From Akkermansia sp. (GTDB lineage Bacteria > Verrucomicrobiota > Verrucomicrobiia > Verrucomicrobiales > Akkermansiaceae): a stretch of 12,947 nt of DNA. Of the stretch, positions 1 through 7,815 are shown piece after piece. The stretch's first letter is position 1. The number at the start of each line of letters is the position of its first letter. A program made the position numbers and the translations under genes. Below the pieces are notes generated by a model that saw nothing but the letters and a program-made list of their open reading frames with translations, did not search any database and was not told the origin of the DNA. Where the stretch lies: NCBI GenBank assembly GCA_017379255.1, contig JAFNWZ010000017.1:1-12947 (forward strand), given 5' to 3'.

Positions 1-64
1 AAAACAGCTCTACGGGCAGATAAGCATCCTCTCCATTATTCATTGGTTATCAATATTTATTTAA
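1..64 (+). other. possible 3' end of an upstream gene
   Basis: The first bases precede a terminator, so an upstream plus-strand gene probably ends here. Two frames are possible. One ends at a TAA at 21-23, about 40 bases before the terminator stem. The other ends at a TAA at 62-64, which would run into the stem. The first is more likely, because composition becomes AT-rich and non-coding after about position 25. Too little is present to name a product. Confidence 0.3.
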
Positions 65-104
65 CAATCCCCAACTCTCCCGGGTTGGGGATTGTTCTTT
101 TCTT
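63..104 (+). terminator. intrinsic terminator upstream of polA
   Basis: The arms at 63-75 and 84-96 are perfectly complementary over 13 bp, with an 8-base loop, and are followed by a pyrimidine/T-rich tail (TTCTTTTCTT overlapping the end of the stem). It would end transcription of whatever lies to the left and insulate the polA promoter. An AT-rich stretch on the other side could give weak activity on the minus strand as well. Confidence 0.8.
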
Positions 105-133
105 AGAAAAAACGGCAATGTCCTGCATTTCCC

Positions 134-163
134 TTGCACCAGGCGGGGGCAATATGCTAAATT
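134..163 (+). promoter_or_regulatory. candidate polA promoter, near-leaderless
   Basis: A -35-like TTGCAC (134-139) and a -10-like TAAATT (158-163) are separated by 18 bases. Transcription would start near 170, and the polA ATG is at 173. No Shine-Dalgarno sequence lies next to the start. This is a consensus match by eye only, but the position just after a strong terminator is what a new transcription unit needs. Confidence 0.4.
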
Positions 164-172
164 AACCGCCTG

Positions 173-2932
173 ATGGCTACTATCTGCATACTGGACGGCA
201 TGGCGCTCATTTACCGCGCGTTCTACGCCTTTATCAACAACCCGATGCGCAATTCCTCCGGGCTGAACACCTCGGCCATGTTCGGCTTTATCAACACAGT
301 GGTGCACCTCATCGACAAGGAAAAGCCCACGCATATTGTAGCCTGTCTGGACCCCAGCGGCCCCACCTTCCGCCACGAGCGGTTCCCCGAATACAAGGCA
401 AACCGCCAGGCCATGCCGCAGGAACTGCGCGATTCGATTCCGTGGATTGTGGAGATTCTGGCCGCCATGCGCATCAAGACCCTGCGCATGCCCGGTTATG
501 AGGCCGATGACCTCATCGGCACCATCACGCGCATGAGCGATGAAGCGGGCAACATGCACGCCTACATGGTTTCCAAGGATAAGGACCTGGGGCAGTTGCT
601 CTCGCCTACCTGCTCATTCTGGCGCCCCGGCAAGAAAGGCAGCGAGTTCGAGACGGTGGGAGTGACCGAGTTTCTGGAGGAATGGGGCATTGCCGACCCG
701 AAGCAGATTATCGACATCCTGGCGCTCATGGGCGATGCGTCCGACAACATTCCCGGTGTGCCGGGTGTGGGCGCGGTGTCTGCCAGAAAACTGATTACCC
801 AGTTCGGCAGCATTGAGAACATGCTGGCCCGCAGCGCGGAAATCAAGGGCAAGATGCGCGAAAAGATTGAACAGAATGCCGAAGCCGCCCGCCTTTCCTA
901 TGAGCTGGTGACGATTCGCCGGGATGTGCCGGTGGAATTGAAGCTGGAGGATTGCAAGGTTCAGGATTTTGATACCAGGGCCCTGGCGGAGATTCTGCAG
1001 AAGCTGGAGTTCAAGGAACTGTCCAGGAAGCTCTGCGGCACCCAGCCGGCAGATGCCGACATGGGCGAACTCTTTGCCGCCGCAGCAGCCCCTGCGGGGG
1101 AGGCGGAGGGAGAAACGCAGCTCGACCTTTTTGCCCTGCCCCAGCTGGCCGATATCAACTCCACCCCGCACCAGTACCACCTGGTCAACACTCCGGAAGG
1201 GCGTGCCGCCCTGGCCGCCCGCATGGAACAGGCCCCCAGCTGGGCCTTTGACACCGAGACCACTGGGCTCGACCCGCTCACGGACAAGATGCTGGGCTTC
1301 TCCGTGGCTATTGATGCACACGAGGCCTACTACATTCCCACCTCCGGGGAAGGCTGGCAGGATTGCTTCCGCGCCGCCTTTGCCGGCAACGCTGAAAAAA
1401 TCGGGCTGAATGCCAAGTTCGATATCCAGGTGCTGCACCAGGCCGGGCTGGTGGTGAACGGGCCGTTCTTTGACTGCATGCTGGCGCACAGCGCGCTGTA
1501 CCCCGAGCTGCGCCACGGCATGGACGAAATGGCCGAAGCGCTGCTGCAGTACAGGACCATTCATCTGGAAGACATAGCCGGCAAGGGCAAGGACATGGAC
1601 ACCGCCGCCGTTCCCGTGGAAACGATGGCCGAATACGCCGCCGAGGATGCCGACGTGACCCTGCGCCTGTACCAGGTACTGCAACCGCAGCTGGCAGAAG
1701 CCGGGCAGGAGGAACTGATGCGCCGCATCGAGTTCCCGCTCGTACCGGTGCTGGCTGGCATTGAGGAAGAAGGCATGCGCGTAGAACCGGAGCTGCTGCA
1801 GAAGAGCTCCGACGAACTGGGGGCACAGATTGACAACATCCGCGCACGCATCGATGAGCAGGTGGGCCGCCCCATCAACCTGAACTCTCCCAGGCAGCTG
1901 GGTGAGCTTCTCTTCGATGACATGAAGCTGCTGGACAAGCCGAAGAAGACCCGCACCGGCCAATACGTAACCGATGAGGAAACCCTCCGCAAGCTCGTCC
2001 CCCTTTCCCCGCTGGTGGCAGATATCCTGGAATACCGCGAACTGAGCAAGCTCAAAGGAACGTATCTGGATGCGCTGCCCCGCTTCATCTCCCCGAAAGA
2101 TGGCCGCATCCACTCCACCCTGCTGCAGATGGTCACGGCCACCGGGCGCCTCGCTTCCCAGAACCCGAACCTGCAGAACATCCCGGTGCGTTCGGAGGCC
2201 GGCAAGCTCATCCGCCGCGCCTTTGTGGCCCGCGATGCACAGCACAGCATCCTCTCTGCCGACTATTCGCAGGTGGAGCTGCGCCTCATGGCCGCGCTTT
2301 CCGGCGACCCGGGTATGATTGCCGCCTTCACCTCCGGCCGGGATATCCACGCCGAAACAGCCGCCCGCATCTACGGTATCCCTCATGAGGAAGTCACCGC
2401 CGACATGCGCCGCAAGGCCAAGACGGTGAACTTCGGCATCATCTACGGCATCTCGGCCTTCGGGCTCTCCCAGCGCCTGGATTGCCCCCGTGGCGAGGCC
2501 GCCGGGCTTATTGAAAGCTACTTCGAGCAATTCCCGGGAGTCAAGGAATGCATGGACAAACTGGTAAGCGAAGCCCGCGAGCGCGGCTATGCCGAAACGC
2601 TCTGCGGCCGCCGCCGCAAACTGCCGGATTTGAACAGCGCCAATTTCAACCTGCGCGCCGCTGCCGAGCGCACCGCCATCAACACGCCGATTCAGGGCAC
2701 GGCTGCCGACATGATTAAGATAGCCATGGTGCGTGTGGCAGAGCTGCTGCAGGGCAAGCGCAGCCGCCTCATCATGCAGATTCACGACGAACTACTCATC
2801 GACCTGCATGAGGATGAACACGACCTCATCCCGCTGATTACCGAAGCCATGCGCGCCGCCCTGCCCCTGCCGCACGGCGTGCCGGTGGAGGTAGAAGCCA
2901 ACACCGCCCCGAACTGGCTCGAAGCACATTAA
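173..2932 (+). CDS. polA: DNA polymerase I
   Basis: Family A polymerase that fills repair gaps and removes RNA primers from Okazaki fragments. At 919 residues it is close to the usual bacterial length, with all three domains. The 5' nuclease (about 1-290) has GYEADDLIGT, SKDKD and LMGDASDNIPGVPGVG. The 3'-5' proofreading domain (about 340-510) keeps the full DEDDy set, D360/E362 in FDTET, D417, and Y488/D492 in YAAED, so proofreading should be active, unlike in Taq. The polymerase domain has motif A with D697 (DYSQVE), motif B with K750, F754 and Y758, and motif C with D872 (HDE). F754 is at the E. coli F762 position. The ATG at 173 fits the conserved N-terminus (ILDGMALIYRAFYAF). It is the first gene of a probable unit with ispF, 41 bases downstream. 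Nothing looks truncated. Confidence 0.98.
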   Translation: MATICILDGMALIYRAFYAFINNPMRNSSGLNTSAMFGFINTVVHLIDKEKPTHIVACLDPSGPTFRHERFPEYKANRQAMPQELRDSIPWIVEILAAMRIKTLRMPGYEADDLIGTITRMSDEAGNMHAYMVSKDKDLGQLLSPTCSFWRPGKKGSEFETVGVTEFLEEWGIADPKQIIDILALMGDASDNIPGVPGVGAVSARKLITQFGSIENMLARSAEIKGKMREKIEQNAEAARLSYELVTIRRDVPVELKLEDCKVQDFDTRALAEILQKLEFKELSRKLCGTQPADADMGELFAAAAAPAGEAEGETQLDLFALPQLADINSTPHQYHLVNTPEGRAALAARMEQAPSWAFDTETTGLDPLTDKMLGFSVAIDAHEAYYIPTSGEGWQDCFRAAFAGNAEKIGLNAKFDIQVLHQAGLVVNGPFFDCMLAHSALYPELRHGMDEMAEALLQYRTIHLEDIAGKGKDMDTAAVPVETMAEYAAEDADVTLRLYQVLQPQLAEAGQEELMRRIEFPLVPVLAGIEEEGMRVEPELLQKSSDELGAQIDNIRARIDEQVGRPINLNSPRQLGELLFDDMKLLDKPKKTRTGQYVTDEETLRKLVPLSPLVADILEYRELSKLKGTYLDALPRFISPKDGRIHSTLLQMVTATGRLASQNPNLQNIPVRSEAGKLIRRAFVARDAQHSILSADYSQVELRLMAALSGDPGMIAAFTSGRDIHAETAARIYGIPHEEVTADMRRKAKTVNFGIIYGISAFGLSQRLDCPRGEAAGLIESYFEQFPGVKECMDKLVSEARERGYAETLCGRRRKLPDLNSANFNLRAAAERTAINTPIQGTAADMIKIAMVRVAELLQGKRSRLIMQIHDELLIDLHEDEHDLIPLITEAMRAALPLPHGVPVEVEANTAPNWLEAH

Positions 2933-2973
2933 ACCACGCCCCACAAGCCGCCAGCACTATTCACTATTCACTC

Positions 2974-3465
2974 ATGACCACTCTCGTAGGTTTAGGATAC
3001 GATATTCACCGCTTTTCAGAGACGGAGCGCCCGCTCTGGCTGGGCGGTGTACAGGTGCACCCCACCAGGGGGCTTGCCGGACACAGCGATGCCGATGTGC
3101 TCTGCCACGCGCTGGCAGATGCCATTCTGGGCGCTATCGGCGAGCCGGACATCGGCTACTGGTTCCCCCCCGGTGATGAAGGATGCAAGGACATCTGCTC
3201 CCTCCGTATCGTGGAAAAAGCCGTTGAGCTGCTGCAGGCACAGGGTGGCCGCGTGGTGAACGTGGACTGCGCCCTCATTGCCGAAGCGCCGAAAATCATG
3301 CCCTTTGTGCAGCAGATGAAGGAGACCCTGGCCCCGATTCTGGGCGTAGCTCCCCGCCGCGTGGGAGTGAAAGCCACCACCAATGAGAAGCTGGGCGCGC
3401 TGGGCCGCCGCGAAGGCATGGCCGCCTTTGCCACCGTTGCTGTCCAAGTACCCGAAGAAGCCTGA
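2974..3465 (+). CDS. ispF: 2-C-methyl-D-erythritol 2,4-cyclodiphosphate synthase
   Basis: Cytoplasmic enzyme of the non-mevalonate (MEP) isoprenoid pathway. It cyclises the CDP-linked intermediate made by IspE to methylerythritol cyclodiphosphate, releasing CMP. The 163 residues match the family length. The zinc ligands are visible: D10 and H12 in GYDIH, and H45 in DVLCHALADA. H37 and the following SDAD, DIGYWFPP, and the nucleotide-binding KATTNEKLG near the C-terminus are also present. The ATG at 2974 puts the conserved GLGYDIH at the usual distance from the N-terminus. There is no Shine-Dalgarno sequence in front of it; the region upstream is a tandem heptamer. It lies 41 bases after polA and 7 bases before the CinA-domain gene. 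The other MEP genes, including ispD, which is often adjacent or fused, are not in the window. Confidence 0.97.
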   Translation: MTTLVGLGYDIHRFSETERPLWLGGVQVHPTRGLAGHSDADVLCHALADAILGAIGEPDIGYWFPPGDEGCKDICSLRIVEKAVELLQAQGGRVVNVDCALIAEAPKIMPFVQQMKETLAPILGVAPRRVGVKATTNEKLGALGRREGMAAFATVAVQVPEEA

Positions 3466-3472
3466 TTCCGCC

Positions 3473-3967
3473 ATGAACCCGGAAATTGATTTACTGGCCT
3501 TTGCCGCAGTGGAGAACCTGAAAGCCGCCGGCCTCACCGTGACCATGGCAGAAAGCTGCACCGGCGGCATGATTGCTGCTGCCCTCACCGAAGTTCCGGG
3601 CGCTTCCGCCGTGTTCCGCTACGGCTGGGTCACCTACTGCAATGAAGCCAAGGAACGCCTCCTGGGTGTGCCCGCCGAACTTATCGAGGAACACACCGTG
3701 GTGAGCGAGCCCGTGGTGGCCGCCATGGCCACCGCCGCCATGCGCCAGAGCGGGGCAGATATCGCCGTGGCCGTTTCCGGCAATGCCGGGCCGACCGCCC
3801 CTGAAGGCGAACCGCCCGCCGGCACAGTGTGCCTGGCCATTGCCCGCCGCGGGGCCGCCCGCCCCATCCATACCGAGACTCTGTATCTCCCCGGTATGAC
3901 CCGCCGCCAGTTCCGAGAACGGGTCACAGCCAAAGCCCTGCAGCTCATCGCCGGCGCTGCCAGCTGA
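3473..3967 (+). CDS. pncC: CinA C-terminal-domain protein, nicotinamide-nucleotide amidase type
   Basis: Stand-alone CinA C-terminal domain of 164 residues, the length of E. coli PncC. That enzyme deamidates nicotinamide mononucleotide to nicotinic acid mononucleotide for NAD recycling. The family signatures are clear: MAESCTGG with the putative catalytic S28, GWVTYCNEAK ending at K60, and VSEPVV. The later SG-x-AGP motif is present, but the usual glycine-rich GPGG run is replaced by SGNAGPTAPEG. The start at 3473 is chosen because it is 7 bases after the ispF stop and gives the normal N-terminal helix. An upstream in-frame extension would overlap ispF. The N-terminal MoaB-like half of full CinA is absent. 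This is the last gene of the unit, followed at once by a terminator. The family is certain; the exact substrate is inferred. Confidence 0.92.
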   Translation: MNPEIDLLAFAAVENLKAAGLTVTMAESCTGGMIAAALTEVPGASAVFRYGWVTYCNEAKERLLGVPAELIEEHTVVSEPVVAAMATAAMRQSGADIAVAVSGNAGPTAPEGEPPAGTVCLAIARRGAARPIHTETLYLPGMTRRQFRERVTAKALQLIAGAAS

Positions 3968-3972
3968 AACAA

Positions 3973-4004
3973 AAAAGCCTGAGTTCAAACTCAGGCTTTT
4001 CTAT
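3973..4004. terminator. bidirectional terminator between convergent genes
   Basis: The 12-bp perfect arms at 3973-3984 and 3989-4000 have a 4-base loop. The arms begin with AAAA and end with TTTT, so each strand shows a GC stem followed by a U tract. It sits 5 bases after the CinA-domain stop and just beyond the stop of the minus-strand ABC gene (4008), so it can serve both. Confidence 0.85.
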
Positions 4005-4007
4005 ATA

Positions 4008-5795
4008 TTAATCAATACCCTGGCGGTCGTACAGCTCCTTATACAACGGGCAGGAGGCATACAGTTCCTCATGCGTACCATCGCCCACGATACGGCCATA
4101 ATCAAACACCAGAATGCGCTGCGCATTGCGGATGGTGCTGAAGCGGTGTGCCACAATGAGCGTTGTGCGCCCCTGCGCCAGCTTGTCGAGCTCTTCCTGA
4201 ATCTCGCGCTCACTCTCCGCATCAAGCGAAGCGGTGGCTTCGTCCAGAATCAGGATGGGGGCATCCTTCACGAATGCACGGGCAATGGCCACGCGCTGCC
4301 TCTGCCCGCCGGAAAGCCCGGCGCCCCCCTGCCCCAGCGCGGTATCAATTCCCTGCGGCTGGGAAGAAAGGAATTTCGTGACGGCAGCGGAATCTGCCGC
4401 AGCCATGATTTCCTCATCCGAGGCGGACATGCGCCCCAGGCGGATATTCTCGCGTATCGTACCGGCAAACAGCAAGGCCTGCTGCCCCACCAGCGAAAGA
4501 TTCTCACGCAACTCATGCGTGCGCAGCTCGCGCACATCAATTCCATCCACCTCCACAGCGCCTCTGGTGGCTTCATAGAAGCGCGGAATCAGCGAGGCAA
4601 AGGTAGTCTTGCCAGAGCCGCTCGGGCCCACAAGGCCCACAATCTGGCCGGGGGGAATCGTTAAATCCACATCACGCAGCACCAGTTTGTCCGGGTCGTA
4701 GCCAAAGCTCACATTGCGGAAACGGATTTCGCCCTTCACCGGGTCGCCGAAGGTTTTCGGGTTTTCGGCTTCCGGGATGGTGTTGGGCTCCAGCATCACC
4801 TCAGCGAGGCGCTTCAAAGCCCCCTGAGCTTCGTTGAACCGGTTCCAGGCCGTTCCAGCTCGCTTCATGGAGTCAAAGGTGAAGTATAATGCCGCAGCAA
4901 TGGCCATGAAATCAGTAAGTGTCAGCCCACACATGCGCCCCCGCACCAGCAGGAAGGAAAGAGCCAGCGCCGTCACAATCTCCATAACCGGAACCAGCGC
5001 TTTCTGGTATTTCACCAGCTTCACAATGTTGGTACGCAGCCGCCAGGACACCTTCCTGAATTCCTGGATTTCTCGTTCTTCCATGGCATAGGCGCGGACT
5101 TCACGCTGATTTTCCAGGTTCTGCTGCACCGCTGTATTCAACTCACCAAGCCCCTGCTGGGCGCGCTGGGCTTTCTGCGAAATGCGCTTGCCGAATTCGT
5201 AAATCGGCCATGCAGCAATCCCGATGAAAACCAGGTTGACCAGGAACAGCACCCCCTGTCCAGACGACACCAGCAGGAAAATGAATGCCCCGATGGCGCA
5301 GACCGCGGTAATAGGCTGCTTAATCAAATCATTGGATACCGTCGTCAGAATGTTCTGCACACTGCCGGTATCGGCCAGAATTCGGCTCATGATATCACCC
5401 TTGCGGCGGCTCTCCATGAAAGCGATGGGTAATTCCTGCACCCGGCAGAACACCTGCATACGCAGAGTTTCCAGAATACGGATACCCAGCATGCTGACCA
5501 TCACGGCATTGCCCCACATGGCCACACCGCGCACCAGGAAAATGACAGGCATGGATGCACAGGCCAGCAGCAGCAGCGTATCATCAGAAAGAGACTGCAA
5601 CGCAGGAATGTAATTCAACAGCTCCGGCGTTTCCCCGCCCTCGCCACGGAACACCACTGGGAACACGAATTTCACCATGAACGGCACACCGGCACCACTG
5701 GCTGCCGCGGCCAGCATACCTGTGCAAAGCACCAGTACAAACAAGTTCAGATGCGGCAGCAGAAAACGTTTCCAGAAATATATCAGATTCTTCAT
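4008..5795 (-). CDS. ABC exporter half-transporter (membrane plus ATPase), second gene of pair
   Basis: A 595-residue type I ABC exporter half-transporter with the permease domain fused to the ATPase. Hydrophobic stretches near 18-48, 72-105, 162-198, 265-285 and 292-308 form the membrane region. The long cytoplasmic helices contain the ENQREVRAYAMEERE segment typical of MsbA-like exporters. The ATPase is complete: Walker A GPSGSGKTT with K396, Q-loop Q438, signature LSGGQ (494-498), Walker B with catalytic E519, and switch H550. The ATG overlaps the stop of the preceding gene by 4 bases (ATGA), with GGAGGT at good spacing. It is therefore likely translated with the upstream paralogue and forms a heterodimer with it. 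The substrate cannot be read from sequence; lipid, peptide or drug export are all possible. Similarity to MsbA alone does not justify that name. Confidence 0.93.
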   Translation of the reverse strand: MKNLIYFWKRFLLPHLNLFVLVLCTGMLAAAASGAGVPFMVKFVFPVVFRGEGGETPELLNYIPALQSLSDDTLLLLACASMPVIFLVRGVAMWGNAVMVSMLGIRILETLRMQVFCRVQELPIAFMESRRKGDIMSRILADTGSVQNILTTVSNDLIKQPITAVCAIGAFIFLLVSSGQGVLFLVNLVFIGIAAWPIYEFGKRISQKAQRAQQGLGELNTAVQQNLENQREVRAYAMEEREIQEFRKVSWRLRTNIVKLVKYQKALVPVMEIVTALALSFLLVRGRMCGLTLTDFMAIAAALYFTFDSMKRAGTAWNRFNEAQGALKRLAEVMLEPNTIPEAENPKTFGDPVKGEIRFRNVSFGYDPDKLVLRDVDLTIPPGQIVGLVGPSGSGKTTFASLIPRFYEATRGAVEVDGIDVRELRTHELRENLSLVGQQALLFAGTIRENIRLGRMSASDEEIMAAADSAAVTKFLSSQPQGIDTALGQGGAGLSGGQRQRVAIARAFVKDAPILILDEATASLDAESEREIQEELDKLAQGRTTLIVAHRFSTIRNAQRILVFDYGRIVGDGTHEELYASCPLYKELYDRQGID

Positions 5796-7642
5796 GCTTC
5801 AACCTCCGTTTCTTTTTCTTCCTCAGCCTGGCGCACCTGCTCATCATACAAGTGGCGGTAGAGGGTGCAGTTCTCGTACAATTCGGAGTGCGTACCATCC
5901 GCAATGATGCGCCCTTCCTCAAACACCAGAATACGCTGTGCCATGCGAATTGTGCTGAAACGATGCGCAATCACAAAAGTGGTCTGCCCCTTGGCCAGTT
6001 CATCCAGCTCGGCCTGAATGGCGGCTTCGCTCTTCATATCCAGAGCAGAAGTTGCTTCATCCAGAATCAGCACCGGCGCATTCTTCAGGAACGCGCGCGC
6101 TATGGAAATACGCTGGCGCTGGCCACCGGACAACCCGGCACCACCCTCGCCCAGCATGCGGTCGTACCCCTCGGGGGTGCTTTCGGCAAACTCATCCACC
6201 CTGGCCTGGCGGGCAGCCTTCAGCACTGCTTCCTTATCTGCCCCGGGCTTACCCACCCGGATATTCTCATAGATGGTATCGCGGAACAATGCAGCAAACT
6301 GGGAAACAAGGCCGATGCTGCGCGTGCGGTCTTCCCGGGAAATGTTGCGGATATCCACCCCATCCAGCTTCACACAGCCGACATCCGGGTCGTAGAAACG
6401 GCATATCAGGTTGATAAACGTGGTCTTGCCGGAGCCACTGGGCCCCACCAGCGCCACCACCTGCCCGGCTGGCACATGCACATTGATATCCTTCAGCACG
6501 ACTTTTTCCTCATTGTAGCCAAAGGTCACATGCTCAAAATCCACCGCCCCGGCCACGGGGTGCTCCAACCTGGCCGGCTCTGCCGGTTCCGGAGTCTCAT
6601 CCCTGGCGAGCAATAACTCGTTAATCCCCTTAATCCCCACAGCCATAATCTGAATCTGGTTGGCAATATTTCCCAGATGCTTGATCGGGTCATAACAGAA
6701 GTAGAAGGCAAAGGCAATGGCAGAGAACTGCTCCAGGGTCAGGCCGTCACTACACCCGCGATACAGGGAATACGCCAGAGCCAGCGAGGAAACAAACTCC
6801 ACAGAGGGAGCAACGCTGCTCTTCCAGGCATTCATGCGGATGATGAGCGAATTGTACTTGCGGATGATGTTACGCAGCAGATTTTCGCGGTGAGCTTCCA
6901 GATTAAACGCACGCACCTCCCGCTGCGCGGAGAAGGTCTCCTCCACCACAGTGGTGATAACGCTCATATCTTTCAGCGCCTTTTTCATCTGCTTGGCCAT
7001 GCGCTTACCCACACTGCGCACAATGGGCACAATCGCGCAGGATATCAGCAGATTTCCCAGAAGGATGGCGCTCTCATCATTGGAACAAGCCGCATACACC
7101 AGGTATCCGCCGGCAGCCACCAGCGTGAGCGGCTGAATCACAAGCTCATTCAGAACAGTCACCATGCCCTGCTGGGCCATCTGCGTATACTGGATGACCA
7201 GCGTCATCAGATCTCCGCGCGTGCGGCGGTCATGATACGAAAACGAAAGCCACTGCAGGCGGGCAAACACATCCACGCGCAAATCCAGCAGAGCCTCTGT
7301 ACCGGCACGGGTCAACAGGTAGGTATTAGCATAGGTGGAAAGCCCACGCACAGCCATCACCAGCGGAATAAAGGCCGCCGCCACCCACATGACAACAACC
7401 GGCATATCTTCCGCTGTCGTCCATGTGGCAATCCAATCCCGCAGCATTGCCGGCATCTCTGCCGTCCCGAATACGATGGGAAAAATGTACTGCGTCATGA
7501 ACGGCAGACCGAAGCCGGCCGATGCAGCCGCCAACATACCCGCCACCACGCCGCCAGCTATCAGACACCACCTGGGCAGCATGTACTGCTTCAGTATGGG
7601 TTTAAAAATCGGCCACAATGTATCGTTTTCAGACTTGCTCAT
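5792..7642 (-). CDS. ABC exporter half-transporter (membrane plus ATPase), first gene of pair
   Basis: A 616-residue type I ABC exporter half-transporter, paralogous to its downstream neighbour along the whole length. Shared features include the GMLAAA-x-AG-x-G-x-PFM first membrane helix, the QREVRA cytoplasmic helix and near-identical ATPase blocks. The ATPase is complete: Walker A with K406, Q-loop Q448, signature LSGGQ (504-508), Walker B with catalytic E529, and switch H560. Neither member of the pair has the degenerate site seen in many heterodimeric exporters. The C-terminus is an acidic tail (EEEKETEVEA) that the partner lacks. The ATG at 7642 is about 15 bases from the predicted transcription start, with only a weak GGACGAAG ahead of it. 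It is the first gene of a two-gene unit. The substrate is unknown. Confidence 0.93.
   Translation of the reverse strand: MSKSENDTLWPIFKPILKQYMLPRWCLIAGGVVAGMLAAASAGFGLPFMTQYIFPIVFGTAEMPAMLRDWIATWTTAEDMPVVVMWVAAAFIPLVMAVRGLSTYANTYLLTRAGTEALLDLRVDVFARLQWLSFSYHDRRTRGDLMTLVIQYTQMAQQGMVTVLNELVIQPLTLVAAGGYLVYAACSNDESAILLGNLLISCAIVPIVRSVGKRMAKQMKKALKDMSVITTVVEETFSAQREVRAFNLEAHRENLLRNIIRKYNSLIIRMNAWKSSVAPSVEFVSSLALAYSLYRGCSDGLTLEQFSAIAFAFYFCYDPIKHLGNIANQIQIMAVGIKGINELLLARDETPEPAEPARLEHPVAGAVDFEHVTFGYNEEKVVLKDINVHVPAGQVVALVGPSGSGKTTFINLICRFYDPDVGCVKLDGVDIRNISREDRTRSIGLVSQFAALFRDTIYENIRVGKPGADKEAVLKAARQARVDEFAESTPEGYDRMLGEGGAGLSGGQRQRISIARAFLKNAPVLILDEATSALDMKSEAAIQAELDELAKGQTTFVIAHRFSTIRMAQRILVFEEGRIIADGTHSELYENCTLYRHLYDEQVRQAEEEKETEVEA
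5801..5807 (-). promoter_or_regulatory. strong Shine-Dalgarno for second ABC gene
   Basis: On the minus strand GGAGGTT lies 7 bases (counted from GGAGG) before the ATG at 5795, inside the 3' end of the upstream ABC gene. It supports this start and shows that the organism uses Shine-Dalgarno initiation for internal operon genes. Confidence 0.8.
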
Positions 7643-7663
7643 GAACTTCGTCCAGTCTACCAG

Positions 7664-7692
7664 ATTATCCCGGCGCTGGCAATCATTTTCAA
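7664..7692 (-). promoter_or_regulatory. sigma-70-like promoter of the ABC pair
   Basis: On the minus strand TTGAAA (7692-7687) and GATAAT (7669-7664) are separated by exactly 17 bases, and each hexamer has five of six consensus bases. The start would be near 7657, giving a leader of about 15 bases to the ATG at 7642. This is the best promoter match in the window. Confidence 0.6.
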
Positions 7693-7722
7693 CACACCAC
7701 CCGCCAGCCCCTCCATTTTTTA

Positions 7723-7735
7723 CGCAGCAACTGCG
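7723..7735. repeat. small inverted repeat between divergent promoters
   Basis: CGCAG at 7723-7727 and CTGCG at 7731-7735 are perfect inverted arms with a 3-base centre, lying midway between the two divergent promoter candidates. It could be an operator. No T tract follows on either strand in terminator fashion. A five-base arm can easily arise by chance. Confidence 0.25.
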
Positions 7736-7753
7736 GCATAACGCGCCGACTGC

Positions 7754-7785
7754 TTGACATCCCCCCGCAAATAGTGCAATATATG
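7754..7785 (+). promoter_or_regulatory. candidate promoter of lipoprotein gene
   Basis: A perfect TTGACA -35 hexamer lies at 7754-7759. The -10 is less clear: CAATAT at 7777-7782 has a 17-base spacer but is a poor match, while TATATG at 7780-7785 is a better match with a 20-base spacer. The position, about 30-40 bases before the gene, is reasonable. Confidence 0.4.
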
Positions 7786-7815
7786 GAGCGTTCTATCCCT
7801 TACAGGGTAACATAT

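Noticed and set aside
614..2785. A 723-codon open frame on the minus strand opposite polA
   Set aside because: It lies entirely antisense to an intact polA with all catalytic motifs, and its translation shows no domain, only the Leu/Gly/His-rich composition expected when GC-rich codons are read backwards.
6677..7741. A 354-codon plus-strand frame opposite the first ABC gene, and similar frames at 4071-4664 and 5852-6616
   Set aside because: They mirror conserved coding regions of two homologous ABC genes and show no protein features of their own.
7774..7776. GTG as the start of the lipoprotein gene
   Set aside because: It would place 14 extra residues before a complete lipoprotein signal and falls inside the candidate promoter region. 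The ATG at 7816 or 7828 fits better.
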